A DNA stretch of 34,639 bases from NCBI GenBank assembly GCA_011043895.1, contig DRBZ01000004.1, positions 1 through 34,639 of the forward strand, written 5' to 3'. The position numbers were made by a program, and so were the translations under genes. The DNA comes from Candidatus Cloacimonadota bacterium. Its GTDB lineage: Bacteria; Cloacimonadota; Cloacimonadia; JGIOTU-2. Positions 24,334 through 32,629 of the stretch are shown in pieces (position 1 is the first letter of the stretch; the number at the start of each line of letters is the position of its first letter). Below the pieces are notes generated by a model. The model made no database searches and had not been told where the DNA came from. It saw only the letters and a program-made list of their open reading frames with translations.

Positions 24334-25764
24334 CTAAAATGAGGTAATTAATTCTAATCGAAGTCCATTAAATTGACTTCTGTATTTACAAATACCATTT
24401 CTGCAAACCTTGCCGCCTTTCTCCTTGCCTACAAAAAGTCTGATAAGTGAGTCTTCAAACAACTCGGTGCCGATCTCTGCTCCAAGCCATAGAGGATTTT
24501 TGCCAATTTCCTTCATGTTTGCATAAGAATATTCTGCAATCACAGAAAGGTCGACATTTGATATACCAACATCTACCTGCAGAAGTGGTTCCCAATGATG
24601 GATTTTTTCCTGCTGGAAATGTTTTTCAAAATACTGATATTCCGCTTTTATGGATACTGGAGTTTGTTCAAGAAAAAAATCGTAAATGAGCGTGGGGGTA
24701 ACTTCCTTTTCCCAGTGCTGTATTTCCTCATCAAGGCGTTCCAGATGTGAGAAACTCAAGTTGAGACTGCTATTATCAAAATATTTCACCGCCTCTAACC
24801 AGATATCTGTTTGTCTGATAGACCAATCGGTATTCCATTCCTCTGAATAATTCGCAATAAATTCAAGATCATCATTTGGCATGAACTGAATCTCCCCCAT
24901 CGCACCCTGCTGGTCTTTACCTACAGGTGAATCATAGAGGGATTCATTACTATGATTAACCAGTGGAAGATCATTCAAGCGAGAGTCGAAATTCCAATAA
25001 TTATTATATGCTGCAGAAAAAGCGAATTTATCAAAATATGTACTCGTATGAGCATAAAACGCATGACCGATCTTATCGATACCATTGAATTGGTCGAGAT
25101 AGGCATATTCTGCTCCAAGATCGATCCAGTCTATAGACAGGTCTGAACGTATTCCAAAAATATGTCTCTCGAGATAGCTATCACCGACCTGCCACTCTCG
25201 AACATTCACTGCTGAAGTGCCGAGTCTTAGTGAACCAAAGAAATCCTTTTGAACATCCACTCCTGCAACCACATCATTTTTTGTTGTAGTATTTTCGTTT
25301 GGAAGAACACCATACAACGCTTTCATTTGAAGGATTTTCGGAAATATTTCGGCGGAAATACCTGTAAGTCTTGTATCAATATCAAAGTCGAGATCCTGAT
25401 AGCTGCTGAGTAAAATTCCTGAGCCAAAGACCTGTTTGAAGTTACCTCCCCGAAGGGAAAAACCATCATTTTTATACTCCAGATAACGCTCGTCCCATGT
25501 ATAAGAGAGATCCTGGGACGAGAGTTGGTGAATAGGCACATAATCATTATAACGAGGAAACTTTGCAATGAACTTCATGCCAAAAGTAACATCTTTATAG
25601 ACCATACGAAAGCTAAATTCATCATAAAAATATTGTTTAAGAGAATCTTGTGCATTTTTATAAACGTAGGTCATTTCATTAAGTCCACGAATGTAGAATT
25701 CATCCGAAGCAAACAATGTAGTTGTAATCAAAAGCAACATAATAATTATGGCAAATTTATTCAT
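24334..25764 (-). CDS. Outer-membrane beta-barrel-like protein (DUF6029-like)
   Basis: 476 residues with signal peptide MNKFAIIIMLLLITTTLFAS. The rest alternates polar and aromatic residues as in a porin-like barrel and ends RSQFNGLRLELITSF, with the terminal Phe usual for outer-membrane barrels. The segment YKNDGFSLRGGNFKQVFGSGILLSSYQD matches what I recall of DUF6029 proteins (DG...L..G...Q.FGSG..L..Y). No enzymatic motif. Near the C-terminus is a Cys pair (KVCRNGICKY). Its place directly after the TlpA-like and Omp28-like genes suggests a role in envelope redox or export; this is inference. Confidence 0.6.
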   Translation of the reverse strand: MNKFAIIIMLLLITTTLFASDEFYIRGLNEMTYVYKNAQDSLKQYFYDEFSFRMVYKDVTFGMKFIAKFPRYNDYVPIHQLSSQDLSYTWDERYLEYKNDGFSLRGGNFKQVFGSGILLSSYQDLDFDIDTRLTGISAEIFPKILQMKALYGVLPNENTTTKNDVVAGVDVQKDFFGSLRLGTSAVNVREWQVGDSYLERHIFGIRSDLSIDWIDLGAEYAYLDQFNGIDKIGHAFYAHTSTYFDKFAFSAAYNNYWNFDSRLNDLPLVNHSNESLYDSPVGKDQQGAMGEIQFMPNDDLEFIANYSEEWNTDWSIRQTDIWLEAVKYFDNSSLNLSFSHLERLDEEIQHWEKEVTPTLIYDFFLEQTPVSIKAEYQYFEKHFQQEKIHHWEPLLQVDVGISNVDLSVIAEYSYANMKEIGKNPLWLGAEIGTELFEDSLIRLFVGKEKGGKVCRNGICKYRSQFNGLRLELITSF

Positions 25765-25773
25765 AAAGAACCT

Positions 25774-26580
25774 CTATTCGTTTTCCATTCGAAATTTTAT
25801 TGGATATAAGAATCGTGCTTTCAATGTAGTATCATCAGTTTGAACTGGGGAGAACTTCCATTCTTCTACTGCGTCCATCACTGCTTGCTCAAATCCATAG
25901 GTCGAATCTGCACATTCGGTTACAAAGCACACCTGTCCTATTGAGCCATCTTCAAGAATTTCAAAATCAAGTACAATATCTGTTTCTACCTTTTCCTGAA
26001 GAGCTAACTCAGGATAAAGAGGTTCAACATAGTTAACCAGTTCTGGTCTCATGTCTTCAGGATATAACGCTTCAGCTTCATCTGCGGAAATATCCTTATA
26101 TATTATTTTCCTGAGCTCTGTTTCGAGTTCGTGTTCATCACCCTGAGTATAGCCAGAGTGATCATACATTATCTGACGATTCTGGTCTATGATGTATGTT
26201 CTTGGTATCGAAGTGACGTTCATCATACCGGCAACTTTTTTACTGGGATCAAACAGGGTGATGAAAGAATATTTTTTTGATTTGACCATTGATATTGCTT
26301 TGTCTTTATCTCGCGCTTTATCAATAGAAATGCATACAACATAGATATCATCTTTATATTTTTCGGTAAGATGACTAAGAGCTGGTAATGCTTTTTTGCA
26401 GGGTGAGCACCAGGTCGCCCAAAAGTCGATAACGATCGCTTTCTTATCCAGTAAATTCTCTGAATCTATTCGATCACCATTAATATCTTCAAGGGTAAAA
26501 TTCGCAAACTGCTGTGCTGCAAAAAGCGGATGCATGAGCACTATCATACAAAAGCAGAAGAACATGATCGTTTTCTTCAT
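25774..26580 (-). CDS. TlpA-like thioredoxin fused to a TonB C-terminal domain
   Basis: 268 residues. Signal peptide (about 1-21), then a TlpA/ResA-type thioredoxin domain with FTLEDINGDRIDSENLLDKK, active site FWATWCSPCKKALP (CxxC) and the cis-Pro segment VTSIPRTYIID. From about residue 180 the sequence is a TonB C-terminal domain: VEPLYPELALQEKVETDIVL, then ILEDGSIGQV, FEQAVMDAVEEWKFSPV and YPIKFRME. TonB-C domains normally touch outer-membrane receptors; here one is attached to a periplasmic thiol oxidoreductase, with no proline-rich spanner or membrane anchor. A periplasmic reductase docking to an outer-membrane partner is plausible. Next gene starts 9 nt on. Confidence 0.85.
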   Translation of the reverse strand: MKKTIMFFCFCMIVLMHPLFAAQQFANFTLEDINGDRIDSENLLDKKAIVIDFWATWCSPCKKALPALSHLTEKYKDDIYVVCISIDKARDKDKAISMVKSKKYSFITLFDPSKKVAGMMNVTSIPRTYIIDQNRQIMYDHSGYTQGDEHELETELRKIIYKDISADEAEALYPEDMRPELVNYVEPLYPELALQEKVETDIVLDFEILEDGSIGQVCFVTECADSTYGFEQAVMDAVEEWKFSPVQTDDTTLKARFLYPIKFRMENE

Positions 26581-26595
26581 TAATAACCTTACTTA

Positions 26596-27666
26596 CTAAT
26601 TTATTGCAATGTTTTCTTCAATAACATTATATATCTTGCACGTATCTGCATTATAAGGATTCTCAAGTGTTTGGATCCAGAGGTAAAGTACTACATCATC
26701 AGGGATAGTATGCGGCATTTCGAGTGAGAACTGAACAGGTTGCGAAAGATCCTCATTAGCGATATATTTCTTTCCTTTTGCGATCACCACCTGCTCACAT
26801 GGTTCACCAGTATAACCAACCACTGATGAGACACGTTCAACTAACGCGTATTTCAAATACATATTATCTGTTGGAAGTTCATCTTTCTTATCTATAGTAA
26901 CCTGTCCCTGTAAAGTATCTCCGAAGGTATATGAAAAGTCTTCTATCTGTGCAAGTGCATCTACATCGAACAATGTCACGAGTGTATTATGATATTGTGC
27001 ATAAGTATCATCTCCACCCCCAGAGATTTTGAACTGTCCCTGAAACATAGATTGAGGAGCAAAATCCATTCCGTAATATGAGAAAAATTCATAATTACCA
27101 ATATCCAGCACATCACCCATATGATATTCTACATAATAGAATTGGTCTCCATAGGTATTCTTTAACTGTTTTAATGCATCTTCTGCATAATGACAATTCG
27201 GGCACCATGTCGCAGTAGCAACTTCAACAAGAACCTTCTGATGGACAACCGGTGCAATTTGATTTCCAATGAATAAAAAGCTATCTCGCTGTACCTCTGC
27301 ATAATCCACCACAGTTACATCAACTCCTGCATCATGAGCTAGAAATCTATATGCTACTTTATATTCAGCTTCAGAAAGTACTTCGATCTCAATCTCTACA
27401 CTGTCTATCAACGCTTCGCTAATGTCTTTATAGAGATCCCACATGTCATCTTTGTCCATACCGTCATTAAGGTAATTATCCGCATAGTATTCCATTATAC
27501 TGTCAATATCTCCAACAATTAGATCTTCGATTGTATTCTCACCAAAATCTATTAAGAATTTTTCGAAAGGAGTCACAACAGGATCGAAATGATGATTGAA
27601 TCTATCACAGGAAAATATAGTGAGTACTAATGCGCTTACACATAATATGAAAAAAAGTTTCTTCAT
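26596..27666 (-). CDS. Omp28-like thioredoxin-fold lipoprotein (Cys form)
   Basis: 356 residues. The N-terminus MKKLFFILCVSALVLTIFSC ends in a lipobox-like LTIFSC, so it is probably a lipoprotein. Residues about 30-140 are a separate region of unknown fold. The Omp28/thioredoxin part then carries VLVEVATATWCPNCHYAEDAL (CxxC), YYVEYHMGD and FSYYGMDFAPQSMFQG. It is the cysteine-containing relative of the Sec-containing Omp28-like protein encoded at 16676-18853. The function of Omp28 proteins is not established; a disulfide or electron-transfer role is inferred from the CxxC and from DsbD encoded 11 nt upstream. Confidence 0.8.
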   Translation of the reverse strand: MKKLFFILCVSALVLTIFSCDRFNHHFDPVVTPFEKFLIDFGENTIEDLIVGDIDSIMEYYADNYLNDGMDKDDMWDLYKDISEALIDSVEIEIEVLSEAEYKVAYRFLAHDAGVDVTVVDYAEVQRDSFLFIGNQIAPVVHQKVLVEVATATWCPNCHYAEDALKQLKNTYGDQFYYVEYHMGDVLDIGNYEFFSYYGMDFAPQSMFQGQFKISGGGDDTYAQYHNTLVTLFDVDALAQIEDFSYTFGDTLQGQVTIDKKDELPTDNMYLKYALVERVSSVVGYTGEPCEQVVIAKGKKYIANEDLSQPVQFSLEMPHTIPDDVVLYLWIQTLENPYNADTCKIYNVIEENIAIN

Positions 27667-27677
27667 GACAATCCTTG

Positions 27678-29333
27678 TTACTTTTCTTTAGGAAGAAGAA
27701 CAACATAGGATGGTAATCCAAGTATGCCAAATCTATCGAGTATCTCTTTTGTTGGTGAGATACCAAGATCTTCTGCCTGATACTTGATCAGCACAAAATC
27801 TTTCAGCACATTTTGAACAGCTCCATCCTTGAAGGTTGTGGCATCCATTGCAAGGCAATTCTTGCACCATGTTGCCCAAAAATCTATGAATACAGGTTTA
27901 TTTTCCTTTTGTGCAATCTTCAAACCTTCTACAAGAGATTTATTCCAATGCAGCGACTCTTCGCTTTCCACCGCAGGATGCTTCGAAATATATTCTGTAG
28001 TGTGTGACTGTGATGAAAATAAATGTACAGCAGTATAACCGTAATAAAGAGCAATAATCAATATGATCACTCCGAATATGATCTTCACCCAATTCATCCA
28101 TTTGCCGGGTTTGGGAAGAATAGAAAGCCCAGCCCCAACAAAGGGCCATGGTAACGCCATACCAAGTCCCAAAAGAAAAGGTAATAGCAGCCCTGCAACA
28201 TTACCAGCGGTGTACAAAGTAACAGAATAAAGAATGACAGAGATAAGAACTGGAGCAACACATGCCCCTGCAAGCACTGCTGCGATAACTCCAAGAATGA
28301 AAATAGTAATATATTTTGCTTTTCCAGCTTTTTTGCGTGCCACGGTTCCAGACTGGAAGCGAGTGAAATCTATAGAAAAAACGTCGAACATGGCAAGAGC
28401 AAGTAAGACAAAAATGATTGCGATTATGATATTGAACCATGGAGAGGAGTTGATCTCTCCGAAACGTGAACCTGTGAGTACCACGATGATCCCAAGTGTA
28501 CCATAGGCGAGCATCATGCCTATGCCATAGAGACCTCCGATAAAAAAACCCTTTTTCTTGGATTCTGCCTGAGTACCTGCGCCCAGCACGGCAATAGTGA
28601 TCGGCATCATAGGAAGCACGCAGGGCGTAAGATTAAGGGCAATTCCACCAACTATAATAAGTAGGATCATGAGCCACACACTCATGCCTGCAAATTTGTT
28701 AGCTTGAGTAGTATCATTTCTCTTTGCTTCTTGGACAAACTCAATAAAATCATCACTTTTTATATATCCTGCAGCAATACTCGAGAAAACAAATGCATCG
28801 AGTTCATCTTTGATCTCATCATAGGAAAAGCTATGTTGAAAAGCTGTCTTTGTTCTATCCTGATTTTCTGTCTCTACTTTGGATATACTTTCTGTCCCTT
28901 CGCCAACAACCGTAAAAGAAAGTTCAAGTTCTTCCTCTTCAGGAAAAAAGCACATGCCAGTTTCGTCACATAATTGGTATCCAGCGTATACTTTTATTAC
29001 AACGTTGCCAGCCAGTGCACTTTCCTCAACACTGAACGGAAGCTCAAGTGTTGTAAGCCCATAATAAATAATGATTCCATGCTCCTTCTTACCTTCCGGA
29101 TATATAACTTTATCGAAAATAATACCATCAACCTCTTCTGGTTCAAGATAGAAATAATCTTCCTGCAGGGTCTGGTGCATATCATCTGGTATTGCATAGG
29201 TGACTTTAATCACTCCGTTTCCACCTGGTGATATTTCTGATGGTTCAATGATTCCCTTTACAACAGCAACTTGAGCAAAAGCAATTTGACTACTTAACAA
29301 AAGTAACAGGAATACTATAACACTTTTTCTCAT
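27678..29333 (-). CDS. dsbD: DsbD-type thiol:disulfide interchange protein
   Basis: 551 residues from the ATG at 29333, chosen for its GGAG five bases upstream and because the signal peptide MRKSVIVFLLLLLSSQIAFA follows at once; an ATG at 29360 lacks both. Order: periplasmic alpha-like domain (20-150) with Cys pair YQLCDETGMCFF, eight or so membrane helices (about 215-440) with the conserved LNLTPCVLPMMP and GACVAPVLISV cysteines, and a C-terminal thioredoxin domain FIDFWATWCKNCLAM...GILGLPSYVVL. DsbD passes electrons from cytoplasmic thioredoxin to periplasmic thiols. First gene of the envelope redox operon; a TTGACA lies at 29398-29393 but I find no matching -10 at normal spacing. Confidence 0.92.
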   Translation of the reverse strand: MRKSVIVFLLLLLSSQIAFAQVAVVKGIIEPSEISPGGNGVIKVTYAIPDDMHQTLQEDYFYLEPEEVDGIIFDKVIYPEGKKEHGIIIYYGLTTLELPFSVEESALAGNVVIKVYAGYQLCDETGMCFFPEEEELELSFTVVGEGTESISKVETENQDRTKTAFQHSFSYDEIKDELDAFVFSSIAAGYIKSDDFIEFVQEAKRNDTTQANKFAGMSVWLMILLIIVGGIALNLTPCVLPMMPITIAVLGAGTQAESKKKGFFIGGLYGIGMMLAYGTLGIIVVLTGSRFGEINSSPWFNIIIAIIFVLLALAMFDVFSIDFTRFQSGTVARKKAGKAKYITIFILGVIAAVLAGACVAPVLISVILYSVTLYTAGNVAGLLLPFLLGLGMALPWPFVGAGLSILPKPGKWMNWVKIIFGVIILIIALYYGYTAVHLFSSQSHTTEYISKHPAVESEESLHWNKSLVEGLKIAQKENKPVFIDFWATWCKNCLAMDATTFKDGAVQNVLKDFVLIKYQAEDLGISPTKEILDRFGILGLPSYVVLLPKEK

Positions 29334-29446
29334 GGAATCTCCGTGTTTCAATTTTCTCATATTTTATTAAAATTTTTTTGAATGTAAATGTTTGTCAAAT
29401 TTAGTAGAAGCAATAATGGTAATAGTTTACAAGGATAAATGACTCT

Positions 29447-31657
29447 TTATTCGGTATGTTTTTGATCAAATTTGAATGTTCCATCCTTAAGGATTCGCAC
29501 TGCATGCTCAACAACTTCAGGATCGTATAAAATGCCTTTATTATCCTCAATTTCCTCGAGAGCGATCTCCATCCCGAGACTCTGTCTGTAGGGACGATCA
29601 TTTGCCATTGCTTCGACCACGTCAGCTACAGCAAGGATTCGCGCTTCGATGAGTGTATCTTCATTTTTCAAACCCTGTGGGTAACCACTGCCGTTAAATC
29701 TCTCGTGATGTTGACGTACAATATCAGCAACAGGCCATGGAAATTCCAAATCTTTTAGAAGTTCATACCCAACTTCAGGATGATTCTTTATAAGCTGCCA
29801 TTCATTGTCAGTGAGCATTTCGACTTTGTTCAGAACCTTGATCGGAACTTTGATCTTGCCGATATCATGCATAGTACCACCAATGCGGATTCCATTGATT
29901 TTATCTTCAGAAAGGTTCATCTCGTTTGCGATAGCCAGTGCAAGCTTTGCAACATTATGTTGATGACCAGCAGTATAGGGATCTCTAAGTTCAACAACAT
30001 GTGCCAGTACATTGACGGTATCCTCGATCAGTTTCTGCAAACGCTCATAGCTTTTTTTCAGTTCCCTCTCCGCCTGTTTGCGGTTTGTTATATCACGATA
30101 AATACCATATACAGCTACCTGTTTTCCTTCTATAATAATAGGTGTACCAAGAATTGAGACATCGATTATTGTTCCATCTTTTCGCATACGTTGTGTCTCA
30201 AGGCGAACTGTTTCTCCTTCGGCTATAGATTGGGTTATCTTATGTGCTTCATCCTTATAGTTATTCTCGGCTATTAACTCATCGATATTCTTGCCAATAG
30301 CCTCTTCCTGGCTGAATCCGAACATATCTATAAATGTTTGGTTTAACTGCAATACACGACTATCATTTGTAGCCACGACAATTGCTTCTGGTGAACTTTC
30401 AAAAAGTTGCTGGAAATAAGCTTTCTGTTCCTGAAGTGCCTTTTCTGCTTCTTTTCTATCAGTGATATCACGTCCTATACCTTGAAGATATAAGAGTTTT
30501 CCGCCATCAAAGACTGGGCGCATTTTTATCCAGAAAATCCTCTCGGTACCATCTTTTTTTACTATGCTAGTTTCAAATTCGACCGATTCACCTTTTAACG
30601 CCTTTTGATAATTTTCGATTGATTTCTTTCTATCTTCGTTAGCGATTATTTTTATTGATTGCTGGCCCTCTAGTTCCTCTTTGGAATAACCAAGTAGTTG
30701 CTCGAACATCTTATTAACAGAGATATATTTTCCCTTTTCGTCCGATATCCAGATAACATCATTTGCATTTTCAAAAAGATTTCTAAATTTTTCCTCACTT
30801 TTCTTCAGTGCTTCTTCAGATTGTTTACGTATAGTAATATCCCGAATGATACCCCAATAACCCATCATATTTCCTGCTTCATCCTTTTGAAGATAGGTTC
30901 GGCACTCCACTGGAAAGACAGTACCATCCTTGCGAAAATATTCCTTTTCATAAAGCTCAGAATATCCTTGCTTTTGAACCTGTGTTTTTATGATGTTAGT
31001 TTCATAATCATGCCATTTCTGTGGAGTTAGACTTCTGGTCTTCTTACCTATAAGTTCATCACGGCTATATCCTAATATTTTCTGAAAAGCTATATTGCAA
31101 TCTAATATTCTACCTTTTAAATCAGTTCTAACGGAACCATCACGCATATTTTCATAGAGAATGTGATATTGTTTTTCTGTAGAAATACGTGCTTGTTCTG
31201 CTTCTTTTCTCTGTTTCTCTTTCTGTTCGATTTCTTGCTGAAGAAGGATATTATTAGCAAGATCTTTAATGATTTCCATGAGCTGATTCACATCAACAGG
31301 TTTAAGAATAAATCCATGCACGCCGATCTCAATAGCCCTGAGGAAATAGTTCGTCTCTCCGTAGGCAGAAACGACCACAAATTTCGTGGCAGGTTCTATA
31401 TCTTTCATCTGTTCGATCATCTCAAGTCCATTTATAATCGGCATTTTTATGTCTGTCACAACAATATTTGGTTTGTATTTCTTAAATAACTCCAGCCCCT
31501 CCTGACCATTTTTTGCGATATACACATCTTTAATCTTACGTTTTAACATCGTGGAAACAGAGCGCAGAATAATCGTCTCATCTTCAACATACATTATGGA
31601 GATTGGTAAAAGCTTTTTTGTAGTAATACTTGTTCGATCAGAATTAGGAGAAGACAT
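29447..31657 (-). CDS. Response regulator REC - 3 PAS - HD-GYP (cyclic-di-GMP phosphodiesterase type)
   Basis: 736 residues. REC domain 15-130 with acidic pocket VEDE, phospho-acceptor Asp69 (VVTDIKMP) and Lys119. A short coiled coil (about 140-165, EIEQKEKQRKEAEQ) leads to three PAS/PAC repeats (about 165-285, 287-405, 408-525), each ending in an RDIT-type linker. The HD-GYP domain (about 545-725) has His597-Asp598 (MHDIGK), HHERFNGSGYPQGL with Gly658-Tyr659-Pro660, and VADVVEAMANDRPYR. HD-GYP domains hydrolyse c-di-GMP. No cognate kinase is adjacent, but the histidine kinase 1 kb upstream on the same strand is a candidate. Start set by AGGATTAA-ATG. Confidence 0.9.
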   Translation of the reverse strand: MSSPNSDRTSITTKKLLPISIMYVEDETIILRSVSTMLKRKIKDVYIAKNGQEGLELFKKYKPNIVVTDIKMPIINGLEMIEQMKDIEPATKFVVVSAYGETNYFLRAIEIGVHGFILKPVDVNQLMEIIKDLANNILLQQEIEQKEKQRKEAEQARISTEKQYHILYENMRDGSVRTDLKGRILDCNIAFQKILGYSRDELIGKKTRSLTPQKWHDYETNIIKTQVQKQGYSELYEKEYFRKDGTVFPVECRTYLQKDEAGNMMGYWGIIRDITIRKQSEEALKKSEEKFRNLFENANDVIWISDEKGKYISVNKMFEQLLGYSKEELEGQQSIKIIANEDRKKSIENYQKALKGESVEFETSIVKKDGTERIFWIKMRPVFDGGKLLYLQGIGRDITDRKEAEKALQEQKAYFQQLFESSPEAIVVATNDSRVLQLNQTFIDMFGFSQEEAIGKNIDELIAENNYKDEAHKITQSIAEGETVRLETQRMRKDGTIIDVSILGTPIIIEGKQVAVYGIYRDITNRKQAERELKKSYERLQKLIEDTVNVLAHVVELRDPYTAGHQHNVAKLALAIANEMNLSEDKINGIRIGGTMHDIGKIKVPIKVLNKVEMLTDNEWQLIKNHPEVGYELLKDLEFPWPVADIVRQHHERFNGSGYPQGLKNEDTLIEARILAVADVVEAMANDRPYRQSLGMEIALEEIEDNKGILYDPEVVEHAVRILKDGTFKFDQKHTE

Positions 31658-31790
31658 TTAATCCTTTCTAAACAAATCCAGATATAGGAATTTAAAAACT
31701 ACTTTTCTTTAAATCTACTGATAACATCACTATTCGATGATCAGGTTTTTAGTTTTCGCAGTAAAAATTTTTGATTTTCTTTGTCAACCA

Positions 31791-31830
31791 ATTCGTCTTA
31801 ATCATGCATACCCCCAAAATTTTTCAGGGG
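31791..31830. repeat. ATTCGTCTTAAT plus C/G-tract hairpin, copy 1
   Basis: ATTCGTCTTAAT is followed 8 nt on by CCCCCAAAATTTTTCAGGGG, which can fold with C and G tracts pairing. A related pair occurs at 32072-32114. Noncoding. Confidence 0.35.
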
Positions 31831-31941
31831 CATGGGACTTTTTCATTATTACACAAAAACAACCTAATAATAACAAAAGATGAGGGATGGTGAATATCGT
31901 TGCAAAGTACTAGCATAACAATGATTCACAAAGTATGGGAG

Positions 31942-31971
31942 ACCCTTCTCCGCCTGCCGGCGGATCAGGGT
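31942..31971. repeat. REP-like hairpin
   Basis: ACCCT, internal loop TC, TCCGCC, loop TGCC, GGCGGA, internal loop TC, AGGGT: an 11-bp interrupted hairpin, overlapped at its 5' side by GGGAG, much like a REP lead. GC-rich in an AT-rich gap. Possible substrate of the RAYTs in the window, though the arms differ from the palindromes near 402-1122. Confidence 0.5.
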
Positions 31972-32071
31972 GATAAAAGTATTTTATGTTTAATTTTCAG
32001 ATTTACTGGAAAGTAATTTTCCAACCAAAATATATCGCAAACCCTTTATCTATAGTAATCCTCAGAAGTCA

Positions 32072-32114
32072 CCTCCAAATTTTTTTTGGGGGGGTATCCC
32101 TGATTCGTCTTAAT
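32072..32114. repeat. ATTCGTCTTAAT plus C/G-tract hairpin, copy 2
   Basis: CCTCCAAA pairs with the TTT and G-tract that follow; TATCCCTG separates this from ATTCGTCTTAAT at 32103-32114. The order is the reverse of that in the copy at 31791-31830. Confidence 0.35.
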
Positions 32115-32162
32115 TTTTCAAAATTCATTTATTATGGATAGTATTGGTATATGTCACATGCC

Positions 32163-32620
32163 GCGCCGATGGCGCTCCATATTTTTTTCCTTTTCTGTTG
32201 CGCTTACGCACAACATTAAAATATTTCGTTCCTACGGAACTTATGTTTATGATTTCCATGTTTCATCGTTCTCTGCAGATGGAGCTGATTTGATACTCCA
32301 CATTATGGATATTTCGTTGCTACAGAACTAAAAAATTCAAAACATTTTTCATTATTCCATATAGCATCAAAGCATCATAGATGCGACATATATTTTCAAA
32401 GACACCACAAAATATTCTGTTCCTACGAAACTTATCATAATTTAATTCAATTTCCAATCTTTCTACAAAGCATCGGAGATGCGTTATGTTTTACCCTGAG
32501 GTGTAAGCATCATGGCTTCAATAAATAAATTCCATTATAGCGCCAGAGGTACGATATATCCTTCCCGAATGCGTGAGCGTTCGGTATAGTCCAAAGGACT
32601 ATCAAAGCACCAAAGGTACG
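32163..32620. repeat. Array of short 5-3-5 hairpins in the noncoding gap
   Basis: This part of the 970-bp gap (31658-32629) has no gene. It carries a series of hairpins with arms of about 5 bp and 3-nt loops but different arm sequences: GCGCC-GAT-GGCGC (32163), GTTCC-TAC-GGAAC (32228), GCATC-ATA-GATGC (32372), GTTCC-TAC-GAAAC (32419, one mismatch), GCATC-GGA-GATGC (32470), ATAGTCC-AAA-GGACTAT (32586) and a decayed GCACC-AAA-GGTAC (32607). Each is set in AT-rich sequence with recurring words such as CTACAAAG, TATG and ACATAT. Similar arrays are familiar from intergenic DNA of FCB-group genomes; I know no name or function for them. Confidence 0.6.
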
Positions 32621-32629
32621 GCATGTTAA

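Noticed and set aside
25774..29333. Hidden selenocysteine in the other thioredoxin-fold proteins.
   Set aside because: DsbD, the Omp28-like lipoprotein and the TlpA-TonB fusion all have ordinary cysteines (WCKNC, WCPNC, WCSPC) and uninterrupted frames.
32134..32331. Small 65-codon gene in the intergenic gap.
   Set aside because: It covers several repeat hairpins, has no ribosome site, and resembles no protein.
32163..32620. CRISPR array.
   Set aside because: The units are not identical repeats and spacing is irregular; the common feature is hairpin geometry, and there are no cas genes.
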